DNA of 64,000 nucleotides from Armatimonadota bacterium (GCA_031081715.1 JAVHMA010000002.1:111651-175650); one strand, 5' to 3'. Shown: positions 26,795 through 34,967, numbered from the stretch's first letter. Numbers and translations are program-made. Notes: a model not told the origin generated them from the sequence alone.

Positions 26795-28095
26795 GGGACG
26801 GGAATCCCCCCTAGCGTCGCCGTACTGGAAAAGGCTTCACTCGACGGTTCGCGGCGTCGAGCGTGAACAGTCCCAGCTGCAACCGCCCGAAGGAACGCGT
26901 CGACTACGCCCGGGTCGAAAGCTCGGCCGGCTTCGGCCTGAACAAGAGAGACAATTGCGCCCCAGGGCATTGCGGCGCCAAACGGAAACATTCCTGACCG
27001 CATACTGTCTACAGCCTCACACAGGGCAATAATCCTTGCACCAAGCGGTATTTCCTCACCCCGGAGACCACCTGGATATCCTGTGCCATCGAATCGCTCG
27101 TGGTGATACAGGATCGCCTCAGCAATCTCTCTGCGCGGCAGTTCCCTGGCAATCTCCGCACCGACCTTTACGTGATCCTCAAGGCTACGTACCTCCTCGG
27201 CAGTGAGAACGGGGCGATCCAACAGATCGTCCTTGCCGATCATTCCGACATCATGAAGCTGCGCGGCGAACTGGACAGACTCGATGACCGCTTCCCCGAG
27301 ACGCATCTCCCGTGCAACCGCGACCGCGAGTTCCGCAACGCGTCGTGCATGCCCCTTGCCGAGAGGGAAGTTAGCGTCGGCTGCCACAACGAGCCCATCA
27401 ACTATCTGCGCATACAACTCACGGCGTCGCACGTAGAGTCTAAGCGCCATCCACTGGAATGGCAGAAGAGCCAGATACGCAAGGGTAACCGCGTGATGCA
27501 CGCGCACGTACAGGATTGCCAGTACGAATGCGGTTGGGATGCTCAGGAGATTCGGCCAGAAGAGCGCTTGAACTCCAGCATACCATGTGTTCACGAAGGG
27601 TGTGCCGCGCCACCGGCTGACGCCTATTGCCACGAATAGATTGTTGAGTGTCTGGTGCAGGAGAGGCGCTATCAAGGCGGCCGCGTAGACCCGAGCCTCA
27701 GGGATAGGTCCGGCCCCCTGGCTAACCAAGCCAAAAACGTACGCGCCTGCCGATGCGCTCAGCCCAACCTGGGCTCCGTTGAATATGGAGCGCCATGGGA
27801 CCCAGCCGCGATCCAGGGAATAGCCCACGGCTCGACCGACAGCGACCAGGAGCAGGACCGTCGGAGCATTGAAGACGTACATTGCCAAGTACGTGAGCAC
27901 GGTGCTGGGCGTGATCGTACGCCCCCGTGGATCCGCGATTCTAACCGATGATGCTAGAGCTATGAGGCAAAAGAATAGTACGAGTTGCTGCCACTCTTGC
28001 CAACGGATCTGGTCGGAGAACGCCACAATCCCAATGGTGGCCACAGCTGTGACCGCAAGGACCAGCAGCCGAACCTCTCCGGTGATCGTTTGCAT
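26791..28095 (-). CDS. Membrane HD-GYP protein with altered HDxGK motif
   Basis: 434 residues: about six membrane segments in residues 8-225, then an HD-GYP domain (about 232-410). The metal-binding histidine and aspartate are present (HDVGMIG, H281 and D282), but the lysine of HDxGK is methionine (M285). The GYP loop is intact (YHHERFDGTGYPGGL). It may be a weakened phosphodiesterase or a cyclic di-GMP receptor that pairs with the downstream HD-GYP protein. Expression probably starts at a promoter near 28360, giving a leader of about 250 nt. Confidence 0.82.
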   Translation of the reverse strand: MQTITGEVRLLVLAVTAVATIGIVAFSDQIRWQEWQQLVLFFCLIALASSVRIADPRGRTITPSTVLTYLAMYVFNAPTVLLLVAVGRAVGYSLDRGWVPWRSIFNGAQVGLSASAGAYVFGLVSQGAGPIPEARVYAAALIAPLLHQTLNNLFVAIGVSRWRGTPFVNTWYAGVQALFWPNLLSIPTAFVLAILYVRVHHAVTLAYLALLPFQWMALRLYVRRRELYAQIVDGLVVAADANFPLGKGHARRVAELAVAVAREMRLGEAVIESVQFAAQLHDVGMIGKDDLLDRPVLTAEEVRSLEDHVKVGAEIARELPRREIAEAILYHHERFDGTGYPGGLRGEEIPLGARIIALCEAVDSMRSGMFPFGAAMPWGAIVSLVQAEAGRAFDPGVVDAFLRAVAAGTVHARRREPSSEAFSSTATLGGIPVP

Positions 28096-28243
28096 GAGTG
28101 CCCCACAAAAGAGAACCAGACCGACAGCCTACAGCTCTACGTCCCCACCCAACAACAGCCCTCGGTTGAGCATGTTGCGGATTGCGCGAACGACCTTCAC
28201 CTGTCACCTTAAAGAACGTCACTGTCTCGCGCCCTGCTACAGG

Positions 28244-28285
28244 CGAGGTGACTAGGTGCCCCTCGCCACGAAGTCTCGTGGCGGT
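28244..28285. repeat. Hairpin element, copy 2 of 2
   Basis: TAGGTGC (28253-28259), then CGCCACGA-N4-TCGTGGCG (28264-28283), a perfect 8-bp stem. The arrangement matches copy 1 at 20875-20914. It lies about 160-190 nt upstream of the HD-GYP start at 28095, the same distance as copy 1 from mraZ. The surrounding gap (28096-28429) contains no gene; besides this element it holds a candidate promoter and the non-coding end of the IS remnant. Confidence 0.45.
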
Positions 28286-28355
28286 GTGGGGGCGATCCGT
28301 GTTCGGTTCGCGACGTGGAGTGTCGCACTTGCTCCGCTGTCGGTCCGGTGCTACT

Positions 28356-28384
28356 AGTATATTCTCTTGACCGATGATTGTCCT
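28356..28384 (-). promoter_or_regulatory. Candidate promoter of the HD-GYP gene pair
   Basis: Minus strand: AGGACA (28384-28379), 17-nt spacer, TATACT (28361-28356). The -10 is one mismatch from consensus and the -35 matches four of six positions. Transcription would begin near 28349 and read through the hairpin element into the gene at 28095. The -35 lies at the edge of the IS481 remnant, so the insertion may have supplied it. Confidence 0.4.
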
Positions 28385-28429
28385 GCTAGGTGTCCAATTC
28401 TCGGAAGGGTGCTGCCAGGTCGTTGGCCA

Positions 28430-28888
28430 TCAGTGCACCTCCGGAGCGAGCATGAACACCTTGGCGGGCTTGCAGCCGCGGGTCCGGTAGCCAAGGTGAG
28501 GGCGCTGGTGGTTGTAGAAGGCGAGGTAGCGATTCAGGACGTCCTGTATCGTCCCCACCCGCGTGAAGAAGCGCCGATGTGCCACAGCTCGGCCAGGATG
28601 GTGCTTGGTAGACGTTCGACGAAGGCGTTGGTCCCGGCGTGGCGGGGGCGCATCCGAGTGCCGGATGCCCTGGTACTCGCTGCCGTGATCGGTCAGGACC
28701 CGCTGAAGCGCCCGGCCCGCGACGCGGTAGGCGGGCAGCATCCGGTCGAGCAGGAAGCGGGCCGCCGCCCGGGCCGAGCCCTCGGTGGTGACCCAGGCCA
28801 CGGCGTACGAGCACGCCGCATCGCAGGCGGTGTGCTGCCAAACTGTGCCTACGCCCTTGAGCTTGCCGATAAATCGAAACAGTACGGG
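28430..28888 (-). pseudogene. Decayed IS481-family transposase fragment
   Basis: C-terminal half of a DDE (rve) transposase of the IS481 type. Recognisable pieces are FIGKLKGVGTVWQHTACDAA, VLTDHGSEYQ (second catalytic aspartate), and the C-terminal FYNHQRPHLGYRTRG. The piece with the catalytic glutamate (RPRHAGTNAFVERL) is in another frame, flanked by two compensating indels, and some codons after SEYQG are deleted. The N-terminal helix-turn-helix and first aspartate are missing; the fragment begins exactly at the MFS stop codon. It cannot be an active transposase. Confidence 0.8.
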
Positions 28889-30475
28889 CTAGGCAGGCAG
28901 ACGGTGACGCTCCGCGGCCCTGGCTGATCTGCGTCGCCACCAAGCCTGTAGCAAGCGCGGAACGATGGTCGCAGCCCACGCTGAACCTGCGACGGCGGCG
29001 GCAGGGCCCGGGGAGTGGAACGCCAGCACTAGCCAGCCAACCGTCACGATGACAAGGCAGGCCGCGTTGAGCCACCTCTGCTCATCATGTGCGAACTCTT
29101 GATCGACGTGCGCCCCTGCAAGCCGGAGCACCGCCCTGGAGATCGAGGGTTCCCCAAGTTGCCGAAGCAACGGAAGATACGTTCCACTGTGGCTGCGCGG
29201 CACGGAGCGAACGGGATTGCTCGAGTACCGCCACAAGGCAGGGAAGCGTAACGTTGCGATAGTGGTACCAGCGAGAGCGAGCCAAGCCATTGCAAGTATC
29301 GCTTCTCTTACCCCGACGAGATCCGCCATCCATCCGAACCCGAGTAGAGCGCTCACGCGAACGATGGCAACGCCGATCTGGCGTACGGTTATCGCCCGAC
29401 CGAGCCTATCTGACGGGGTGTGCTCCATGAGCAAGGTACTAACATTCACGAACACCAGAATGTTTGCGAACCCCACCCAGAATCCAGTAACCACCAGCAT
29501 CCCGAGATTAGCACTCATGGCCATGGCGGCTGCGGCGAGCGCCCAAAGCGCGTAGCCAAGGACAATAGCCTGTCCAGTGGGAACCCGTCCGCCAAACCAC
29601 GCGGTTGCGACTGATGCCGCGATGAAGCCCGCTCCCCACACACTCTGGAACCAGCCAAATTGACGATCTGAGATGCCGACCTCGCCCTTTGCCAGCGGCG
29701 TCTGCAGGGAGCTCAGACCGACAACCCACTGACCCAAAAGCAACAGCGCCAAAAGCGCTACCTGAATCCTATCCCCCCGTACGTACCGCAACCCCTCCCG
29801 AATCGACGCCAGAATCCCCCCCGGGCCCTCCACTACCACCACACCGCCGCGCCGGCCAGCCACCGGAGGCAGTCTCATCCCCGCCACAAGGACCGCCGAC
29901 ACCAGGTAGCTCACCGCGTCCACGTACATCGCCGCCGCGTACGAGAACCGCATAACCAGCAGACCGGCGAGCGCCGGGCCGACGACCTCCACCGCGGACT
30001 CGAGTGACGCAAAGTAGGCGTTCGCCTGCAGCAGCCGGTCGCGAGGGACCGACTGCGGCACCGCCGCCCACATGGCCGGCCGGAAGAACGCTGAGGCGGC
30101 CGACATCAGGAACAGCGCACCGTACACCCACGGCAGCCCGCGCGTCATCAACGCCGGGATCGCGGCGACCAGCACGGCCCGGAGCAGGTCGGTGACGATC
30201 ATGATCCGCCGCCGGTCATACCGGTCAGCCACGGCGCCGGCGAAGAGCCCCACGAGCGCGGGCGCGACCATGAGGGCGACGATGGCGTACGAGACCGACA
30301 GCGCCGACCCGGTCTCGGCGTACACCCACAGCGAAATCGCCACCCAGTGGAAGCGGTCGCCGAGGTGCGAGATGAGCTGGCTGGTCCACAGCAGCGCGTA
30401 GTTGCGGTGCCGCATCACGGCCAGAAAGCCGCCCTGGCCTTCGTCCGCGGGTTGTGTGGCGGTCAGCGTGGTCAC
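28889..30475 (-). CDS. MFS transporter (MFS_3/EntS-like exporter)
   Basis: A 528-residue major facilitator. Twelve membrane segments can be placed in residues 18-415, with the MFS loop motif GAVADRYDRRRIMIVTDLLRA between segments 2 and 3. A tail of about 110 residues follows, with two more hydrophobic stretches, which is long for the family; it ends where the IS481 remnant begins. Codons 1-228 are high GC and the rest lower GC, marking one edge of the compositional island. GTG at 30475 is the start. The gene is divergent from namZ. The substrate cannot be told. Confidence 0.85.
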   Translation of the reverse strand: MTTLTATQPADEGQGGFLAVMRHRNYALLWTSQLISHLGDRFHWVAISLWVYAETGSALSVSYAIVALMVAPALVGLFAGAVADRYDRRRIMIVTDLLRAVLVAAIPALMTRGLPWVYGALFLMSAASAFFRPAMWAAVPQSVPRDRLLQANAYFASLESAVEVVGPALAGLLVMRFSYAAAMYVDAVSYLVSAVLVAGMRLPPVAGRRGGVVVVEGPGGILASIREGLRYVRGDRIQVALLALLLLGQWVVGLSSLQTPLAKGEVGISDRQFGWFQSVWGAGFIAASVATAWFGGRVPTGQAIVLGYALWALAAAAMAMSANLGMLVVTGFWVGFANILVFVNVSTLLMEHTPSDRLGRAITVRQIGVAIVRVSALLGFGWMADLVGVREAILAMAWLALAGTTIATLRFPALWRYSSNPVRSVPRSHSGTYLPLLRQLGEPSISRAVLRLAGAHVDQEFAHDEQRWLNAACLVIVTVGWLVLAFHSPGPAAAVAGSAWAATIVPRLLQAWWRRRSARAAERHRLPA

Positions 30476-30584
30476 ACGTCCGCCTCGTGGGTGGCGGACT
30501 GCCGGCTCAGCCCACCGGCGCTATCGCGGGCGCCGTCCGCCGCCGGCCCCTCAAGGAGTCGCCGGCGGCGACCCGAATCACCCT

Positions 30585-31802
30585 ATGCACATGCGGATCC
30601 TGGCACGCGTCGCCCTTGCCGTCGCGCTTGGCGTCGTCCTGATCGCGCAATCGCAGGCGCAGGCGCCGGGCCTGACGCGACCCGGCGTGGACATTCTGCT
30701 GGAGTCTCCGGGCCTCCTGCAGGGGCGCCGGATCGGCTTGGTCACGCACGCCGCGGGGCAGACCGCCGCGGGCGACCCGACCGCGAGCGTGCTCCTCCGC
30801 GACCCGCGCTTTGCGGTCGCGGCGCTCTTCGCGCCGGAACACGGCCTGGCGGGCACGATCCCGGCGGGCCAGCCGGTCCCCGACGTGGCCGGGCGCATCC
30901 CGGTCTTCAGCCTCTACAGCGCCACGCGGCGGCCGACCGCCGAGATGATGGCGGCCATCGACGTCTTCGTGGTGGACCTGCAGGACGTCGGTGCGCGGGC
31001 GTACACGTACACCTCCACGCTGGCGCAGGTGATGCAGGCGGCACGGGAGGCGGGCAAGCCGGTCGTGGTGCTCGACCGCCCCAACCCGCTGGGCGGCGTA
31101 CAGGTCGACGGCACGGTGCTGGACCCGGCCTACCGGTCGTTCATCGGGATGTTCCCGATCCCCATGGTGCACGGCATGACCATCGGCGAGCTGGCCTGGA
31201 TGTTCAACTCGGTCTTCGACCTCAACGCCGACCTGGGGATCGTGCCGATGAAGGGCTGGACCCGGCGTATGACCTGGGAGGAGACCGGCCTGCCGTGGGT
31301 CCGACCGTCGCCCAATATCCCGACGATGCACACGCCGTTCTACTACGCGGCCACCGGCGTACTGGACGGCACGAACCTCTCCAACGGCGTGGGCACGCCG
31401 CACCCGTTCGAGCTGGTCATCAGCCCGTGGCTCGACGGCCGGCGCCTGGCCGAGCGGTTGAACGCCGCTGGCCTACCGGGCGTGGCGTTCGAGCCGTACG
31501 CGACGGTCATCCGCGGTGGCCTGCACAGCGGCGTCCGCGTGCGCATCACCGATTCGCTGCGCTTCCGGCCCGCCACCACTGCGGTTCACGTGCTCGCCGC
31601 GGTGCGCGCGCTCCACCCGCGGCGGTTCCAGTTCGTACCCCGCAACGGACGCCAGATCTTCGACTTCGTCTGGGGCACCGACCGCGTGCGCAAGGACCTC
31701 GAACGCGGCGCGCCTGCCGCGGCCATCGCGGCCCGGTGGGAACCGGACCTGCGCCGCTTCGAGGCGCTGCGGGCGGCCTTCCTCCTCTATCCAGAGCGCT
31801 GA
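30585..31802 (+). CDS. NamZ-like exo-beta-N-acetylmuramidase (DUF1343)
   Basis: 405 residues with a signal peptide (about residues 1-27, LAVALGVVLIAQSQAQA). The DUF1343 family, now known as NamZ (GH171), removes terminal MurNAc from peptidoglycan fragments outside the cytoplasm. Family segments include RIGLVTHAAGQ, LFAPEHGLAGTIPAG, VFVVDLQDVGARAYTY, VVLDRPNPLGG, MVHGMTIGELAWMFN and the NIPTMHTPFYYAAT region. ATG at 30585 or 30591 would serve; no strong Shine-Dalgarno is visible. It fits the window's peptidoglycan theme as a turnover enzyme. Confidence 0.88.
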   Translation: MHMRILARVALAVALGVVLIAQSQAQAPGLTRPGVDILLESPGLLQGRRIGLVTHAAGQTAAGDPTASVLLRDPRFAVAALFAPEHGLAGTIPAGQPVPDVAGRIPVFSLYSATRRPTAEMMAAIDVFVVDLQDVGARAYTYTSTLAQVMQAAREAGKPVVVLDRPNPLGGVQVDGTVLDPAYRSFIGMFPIPMVHGMTIGELAWMFNSVFDLNADLGIVPMKGWTRRMTWEETGLPWVRPSPNIPTMHTPFYYAATGVLDGTNLSNGVGTPHPFELVISPWLDGRRLAERLNAAGLPGVAFEPYATVIRGGLHSGVRVRITDSLRFRPATTAVHVLAAVRALHPRRFQFVPRNGRQIFDFVWGTDRVRKDLERGAPAAAIAARWEPDLRRFEALRAAFLLYPER

Positions 31803-31810
31803 AAGATACC

Positions 31811-31826
31811 CGCGCCGCGCGGCGCG
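31811..31826. terminator. GC hairpin between namZ and rnpB
   Basis: A perfect inverted repeat CGCGCCG-CG-CGGCGCG lies between the converging 3' ends of namZ (plus) and rnpB (minus). On the minus strand it is followed by GGTATCTTTC, a short T-containing tail. It can act as a shared bidirectional terminator, although neither side has a proper T tract. Confidence 0.45.
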
Positions 31827-31836
31827 GCGAACGGCC

Positions 31837-32206
31837 GGGGAGCAGGCCTGTAAGCCGGGTTCTGTACGCCGCAACGCCTGAACGGCGCCGGCGGCGCGGC
31901 GGTCATCTCTCTAGGGCCAGCGGTTGCCCGCGGCCTCGAGCAGCCTACCCGGGGATCGGCGGGCCACCTCATCTCCCCCTATCTGGCCTTGCTCCGGGTG
32001 GGGTTTGCCTGGCCGGCCCGTCGCCGGGCCGCCGGCGGGCCCTTACCCCGCCGTTGCACCCTTACCGGCCGGTTTCCCGGCTGGCGGTGTTTTTCTGTGG
32101 CACTGTCCCTGGGGTCGCCCCCGCTGGGTGTTACCCAGCACCCTGCCCTGCGGAGCCCGGACTTTCCTCGGCGTCAGTGGCGCCGCGACGGCCCGGCCTG
32201 CTCCCA
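31837..32206 (-). ncRNA. rnpB: RNase P RNA (bacterial type A)
   Basis: Catalytic RNA that matures tRNA 5' ends. The minus strand carries the conserved 5' block GAGGAAAGTCCGGGCTCC, and the 3' block ACAGAACCCGGCTTACAGGC that forms P4 with it. The terminal helix P1 is visible: GGGAGCAGGCC at the 5' end pairs with GGCCTGCTCCC at the 3' end. The central region also has the AGGGTGCAACGGCGGGGTAA and GAGATGA-type conserved parts. About 370 nt is typical for type A. Ends are set from the P1 helix and may be off by a few nt. Confidence 0.95.
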
Positions 32207-32210
32207 CTCC

Positions 32211-32238
32211 ATGGTAACACCCGGGTCCAGGACCGCAA
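32211..32238 (-). promoter_or_regulatory. Candidate rnpB promoter
   Basis: Minus strand: TTGCGG (32238-32233), 16-nt spacer, TACCAT (32216-32211). Transcription would begin 5-8 nt downstream, which coincides with the start of the P1 helix of RNase P RNA near 32206. The agreement with the RNA end supports the call despite imperfect hexamers. Confidence 0.5.
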
Positions 32239-32266
32239 AGGCGCCGTCGCCAGCGCCAGGCCACGC

Positions 32267-32839
32267 CTACGTGCCGGGCTGGAACGTGAGGAGCACGCGC
32301 TGCAACAGACGCGTTTCCTCGGCCAGGTTGGTGGACGCCGCGGCGGTCGTCCCGACCACCGCGTAGCCGCGGCCACGGTGGATCACGACGAGCACCATTT
32401 GATAGAGCTGCTGCCCCGTGGGAGTGGTCCGCGCCATGTAGAGAATAAACGATGGCACGCCGCGCAGATCGATGCGATCGCGGCGCAGCACGCGCACGGT
32501 CCCGGACTGGCCGGCCAGGAGCTGCTGGACCTCGGCGTCGGCCTGTTCGATGGACGCGCCCGCAGGCACCGGGCCGGTGGCCACGACCACGCTGAGCCGG
32601 AGCCCCGAGGCGCCCGCGGCCGGCGGGCCCATGGCCGCGAAGGCGGCACGGCCCTCGCCGCTCAGCGTCTCCCACGCGTGCGGATGGCTCACCGCAAACC
32701 CGTAGACCGGATGACGAAACGTGGTCCACGGGGCCGTGGAGGGGTCGGCTGCGGCGGCCGGCGCGAGCGACGTCGCGGCGAGCAGCGCGACCGGCAGCAG
32801 GAGCACCGGCCAGCAGCCGGGCAGGCGCGGCCTGATCAT
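32267..32839 (-). CDS. Secreted PsbP/DUF1795-like protein
   Basis: 190 residues with a clear signal peptide (residues 1-31, LLLPVALLAATSLAPAAAA). The mature part begins with FRHPVYGFAVSHPHAW, the pattern of PsbP and DUF1795 domains, followed by alternating strands. No lipobox cysteine is seen, so the protein is probably released rather than lipidated. AGGGAAG lies before the ATG at 32839. It is 17 nt downstream of the RNase H-hydrolase fusion gene and may be the last gene of that operon. Biochemical role unknown. Confidence 0.65.
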   Translation of the reverse strand: MIRPRLPGCWPVLLLPVALLAATSLAPAAAADPSTAPWTTFRHPVYGFAVSHPHAWETLSGEGRAAFAAMGPPAAGASGLRLSVVVATGPVPAGASIEQADAEVQQLLAGQSGTVRVLRRDRIDLRGVPSFILYMARTTPTGQQLYQMVLVVIHRGRGYAVVGTTAAASTNLAEETRLLQRVLLTFQPGT

Positions 32840-32856
32840 CGCACTTCCCTCTTGCC

Positions 32857-34254
32857 CTACGCGTACGCCTGGTAGACGAGGCGGCCGATCTCGGCGATGG
32901 CGGCGCTGCCCGCCAGGTCGCTCTCGAGGTCGCGCGCGAACGCGCAGATCAGCGCGGGCCCGGGCGGGACGAACAGGATACCAGCGTCGTTGCGCACGCC
33001 GGCGATCGACCCGGTCTTGTGGGCGATCTCGGCGCTCGGCGGGAGGTATAGCGGCAGGCGGTCGCGCACCTGCTGGCGCCGCAGGATGTCGAGCGCCTGC
33101 GCGCGGACCCCCTCGGGCAGCCGGCCGGGCGAGACGAGCATCTCGAGCAGCGCGGTCATCTCGCGCGGCGTGGTGACGTTGGTCCCGGTGGCCGCGTAGG
33201 CACGCCCGGTGAACACCCGCGGCGCGGTCTTCAGGAGACGCTCCACCTCGAAACGCGCCTCGGGCCCGGAGGCGCCGACAGGCCGGCCCGCCAGGTCGAA
33301 GAGGAGCGCGCGGCAGTCCACGACCACGCGCGTGACGGCGAATCCCCACCCGGCCAGCCGGCGGTTGATCGCGTCGGTGCCCACGCGCTGCACCAGGATA
33401 TCCGTCGCGGTGTTGTCGCTGATGATGATCATCAAGAGCGCCAGATCGCGCAGGCTGAGCGCGGGTCGCGACGTCAGCTCCTTGAGCACGCCGGAGCCTG
33501 GCGCCTTCATCGCCTCGTCCAGCGCGATGGTCTCCTCGAGGCGTAACCGACCTTCCTCGGCCTGCATCAGCAGCTCGAGGAGCACAGGCACCTTGAAGAC
33601 GCTGGCCATGGGAAACGGCCGGTCGGGATCGAGGTAGAACTCGGCACCGTCCCATGTGGTCTTGAGGCCGAGGCCGAGCGTGCCGCGCAGCCCGCGGGCC
33701 ACGCGCGTCAGGCCGCGGCACAGGTGGTCGAACACGGCCGACCGGCTGCGCGGGCTCGCGCCACCAGCTCGCGGGCCCCGCGCCGTGGCCCCCGAGCCTG
33801 GTGGCGTGGCCTGCCCGGCCCGCGCGCCCCGATGGCGTGGGGTCGCGCCTGCGCCCGCGGCCTCATCCAGCGCGCGGTTCGCCAGCGCGTCCGCGGCGGC
33901 GTTTTCCTCGCGCGGAACGTGCCGTACCTGCCACGCGCGGAACCCGCCGAGCGCGCGCAACGCCCGGCCGTGCAACGGGATCAGGTGCGCGCTCTTCACC
34001 CGGTACTCACCGGTGATCTGCCGGACGAGCAGATCGCTATCGGTGCACACCTCGACCTCGGTGGCCCCGCGCGCCGCGGCCTCCTCGAGACCACGGAGCA
34101 GCGCGCGGTACTCCGCGACGTTGTTGGTGGCCTCCCCGAGTGCCTCGCCGAGCTCGGCCAGCACGCGGCCGCGGCCATCCTGGACCACAACGCCGAGCGC
34201 CGCCGGCCCCGGGTTACCGCGGGCGGCGCCGTCGATGAACAGGCGGACTTTCAC
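32857..34254 (-). CDS. RNase HI fused to a class A beta-lactamase-like serine hydrolase
   Basis: One open frame of 465 residues encodes two enzymes. Residues 1-130 are an RNase HI with all four acidic residues (D8 in FIDGAARGNPG, E48 in NNVAEYR, D72 in CTDSD, D122 in NAAADALAN). A linker of about 45 residues rich in Gly, Ala, Arg and Pro follows. Residues 180-465 are a beta-lactamase2-type domain with SVFK (S218-K221), SDN in ISDNTATD and HKTGS, but without the ExxLN omega-loop motif and without a signal peptide. A GTG at 33735 (codon 174) could start the hydrolase separately. GTG at 34254 overlaps the zinc-ribbon gene by 4 nt. Confidence 0.82.
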   Translation of the reverse strand: MKVRLFIDGAARGNPGPAALGVVVQDGRGRVLAELGEALGEATNNVAEYRALLRGLEEAAARGATEVEVCTDSDLLVRQITGEYRVKSAHLIPLHGRALRALGGFRAWQVRHVPREENAAADALANRALDEAAGAGATPRHRGARAGQATPPGSGATARGPRAGGASPRSRSAVFDHLCRGLTRVARGLRGTLGLGLKTTWDGAEFYLDPDRPFPMASVFKVPVLLELLMQAEEGRLRLEETIALDEAMKAPGSGVLKELTSRPALSLRDLALLMIIISDNTATDILVQRVGTDAINRRLAGWGFAVTRVVVDCRALLFDLAGRPVGASGPEARFEVERLLKTAPRVFTGRAYAATGTNVTTPREMTALLEMLVSPGRLPEGVRAQALDILRRQQVRDRLPLYLPPSAEIAHKTGSIAGVRNDAGILFVPPGPALICAFARDLESDLAGSAAIAEIGRLVYQAYA

Positions 34255-34967
34255 CGGGCCTCGCGCGGCAACACGACAAGCAGGCGGCCGCAGCCATCGC
34301 ACGCGACCAGGTGCTCCGGGTCGCGCTCCAGCCGGCTCACGACCCGCTCGGGCACGACGACGTGGCAGCCGTCGCAGACTCCCCCGCGCACGGCGACGAC
34401 CGCGAGACCACCCTTGCTCGCGCGCAGGCGGTCGTACCGCCGCAGCAGATCGCCGTCGATGCCCTCGGCGTGCGCGCGGCGGCGCGCCTCCAGCGCGGCG
34501 ATCTCGGCGTCGGCGGCGGCCACGGCCTGCTCGAACGCGGCCACCAGACGCGCCAGGTCGGCCTCTGCGGCACGCACCTGCGCCCCGGCCGCGCGCGCCT
34601 GCTCGTCCAGCGCCTCTGCTCGCTCCATCAGTTGTAGCACCTGGTCTTCGAGCTGCGCCTGGTGTCGGGCCAGGGCCGCGACCTCGTCGGTCATGGCCGC
34701 CAGCTCCTTCGGGTTGCCCACGCGGCCGCTGTACATATCGGCTTCGACTCTGGCGCGCTTGGCCCGCAGCGACGCAATCTCCAGCTCGAGCGCCCGCGTG
34801 CGGCTGGCGGCCGCGGCGACCTCGGCGCGCACCGCCTCCAGGCGGGCGCGTGCATCGTCAAGCGCCGCCCGCGCGGCTGACCCGTCGTCGAGTGCCTGCC
34901 GCCTCGCCACGACGCGGGCCGTGGCGGTGTCGATCTCCTGGAGTTCGTAGAGCCGTAGAAGGGTCAC
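34251..34967 (-). CDS. Coiled-coil protein with C4-type zinc ribbon
   Basis: 238 residues: a long coiled coil (about 20-175) with KAKRARVEADMYSGRVGNPKEL-like spacing region in the middle, ending in a C-terminal zinc ribbon (VCDGCHVVVPE and VACDGCGRLL). This matches the bacterial zinc-ribbon family often placed beside RNase H genes and linked to RNA or ribosome metabolism; its molecular function here is inferred only from that. GTG at 34967 follows GGGAGCGGG. It overlaps the RNase H fusion gene by 4 nt, so the two proteins are co-expressed. Confidence 0.8.
   Translation of the reverse strand: MTLLRLYELQEIDTATARVVARRQALDDGSAARAALDDARARLEAVRAEVAAAASRTRALELEIASLRAKRARVEADMYSGRVGNPKELAAMTDEVAALARHQAQLEDQVLQLMERAEALDEQARAAGAQVRAAEADLARLVAAFEQAVAAADAEIAALEARRRAHAEGIDGDLLRRYDRLRASKGGLAVVAVRGGVCDGCHVVVPERVVSRLERDPEHLVACDGCGRLLVVLPREAR

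Larger units (their letters stand above)
22690..29790. other. Compositional island of lower GC
   Basis: Between about 22.69 and 29.79 kb the sequence has visibly more A and T, including in third codon positions, than either flank. The change at the left edge falls inside the BTAD regulator (near codon 935) and at the right edge inside the MFS gene (near codon 228), yet both frames stay open. The island holds the 5' three quarters of the regulator, two HD-GYP genes, an IS481 remnant and the 3' half of the MFS gene. Edges are estimated by eye. Confidence 0.6.

Noticed and set aside
28096..28350. Cyclic di-GMP riboswitch in the HD-GYP leader
   Set aside because: The leader is long, but the conserved GEMM sequence blocks were not found.
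28386..29075. A 229-residue frame overlapping the IS481 remnant and the MFS 3' end
   Set aside because: The translation is Arg/Pro-rich and lacks motifs except a short stretch that is the shifted part of the transposase fragment.
30347..32875. A very long plus-strand open frame over namZ and rnpB
   Set aside because: It runs through RNase P RNA and in the wrong frame of namZ. Its product is Arg/Pro/Gly-rich without family motifs. Such frames are common in GC-rich DNA opposite or beside real genes.
32857..33735. A beta-lactam resistance gene
   Set aside because: The SxxK, SDN and KTG motifs fit the fold, but the ExxLN glutamate and a signal peptide are missing, so true beta-lactamase activity is not supported.
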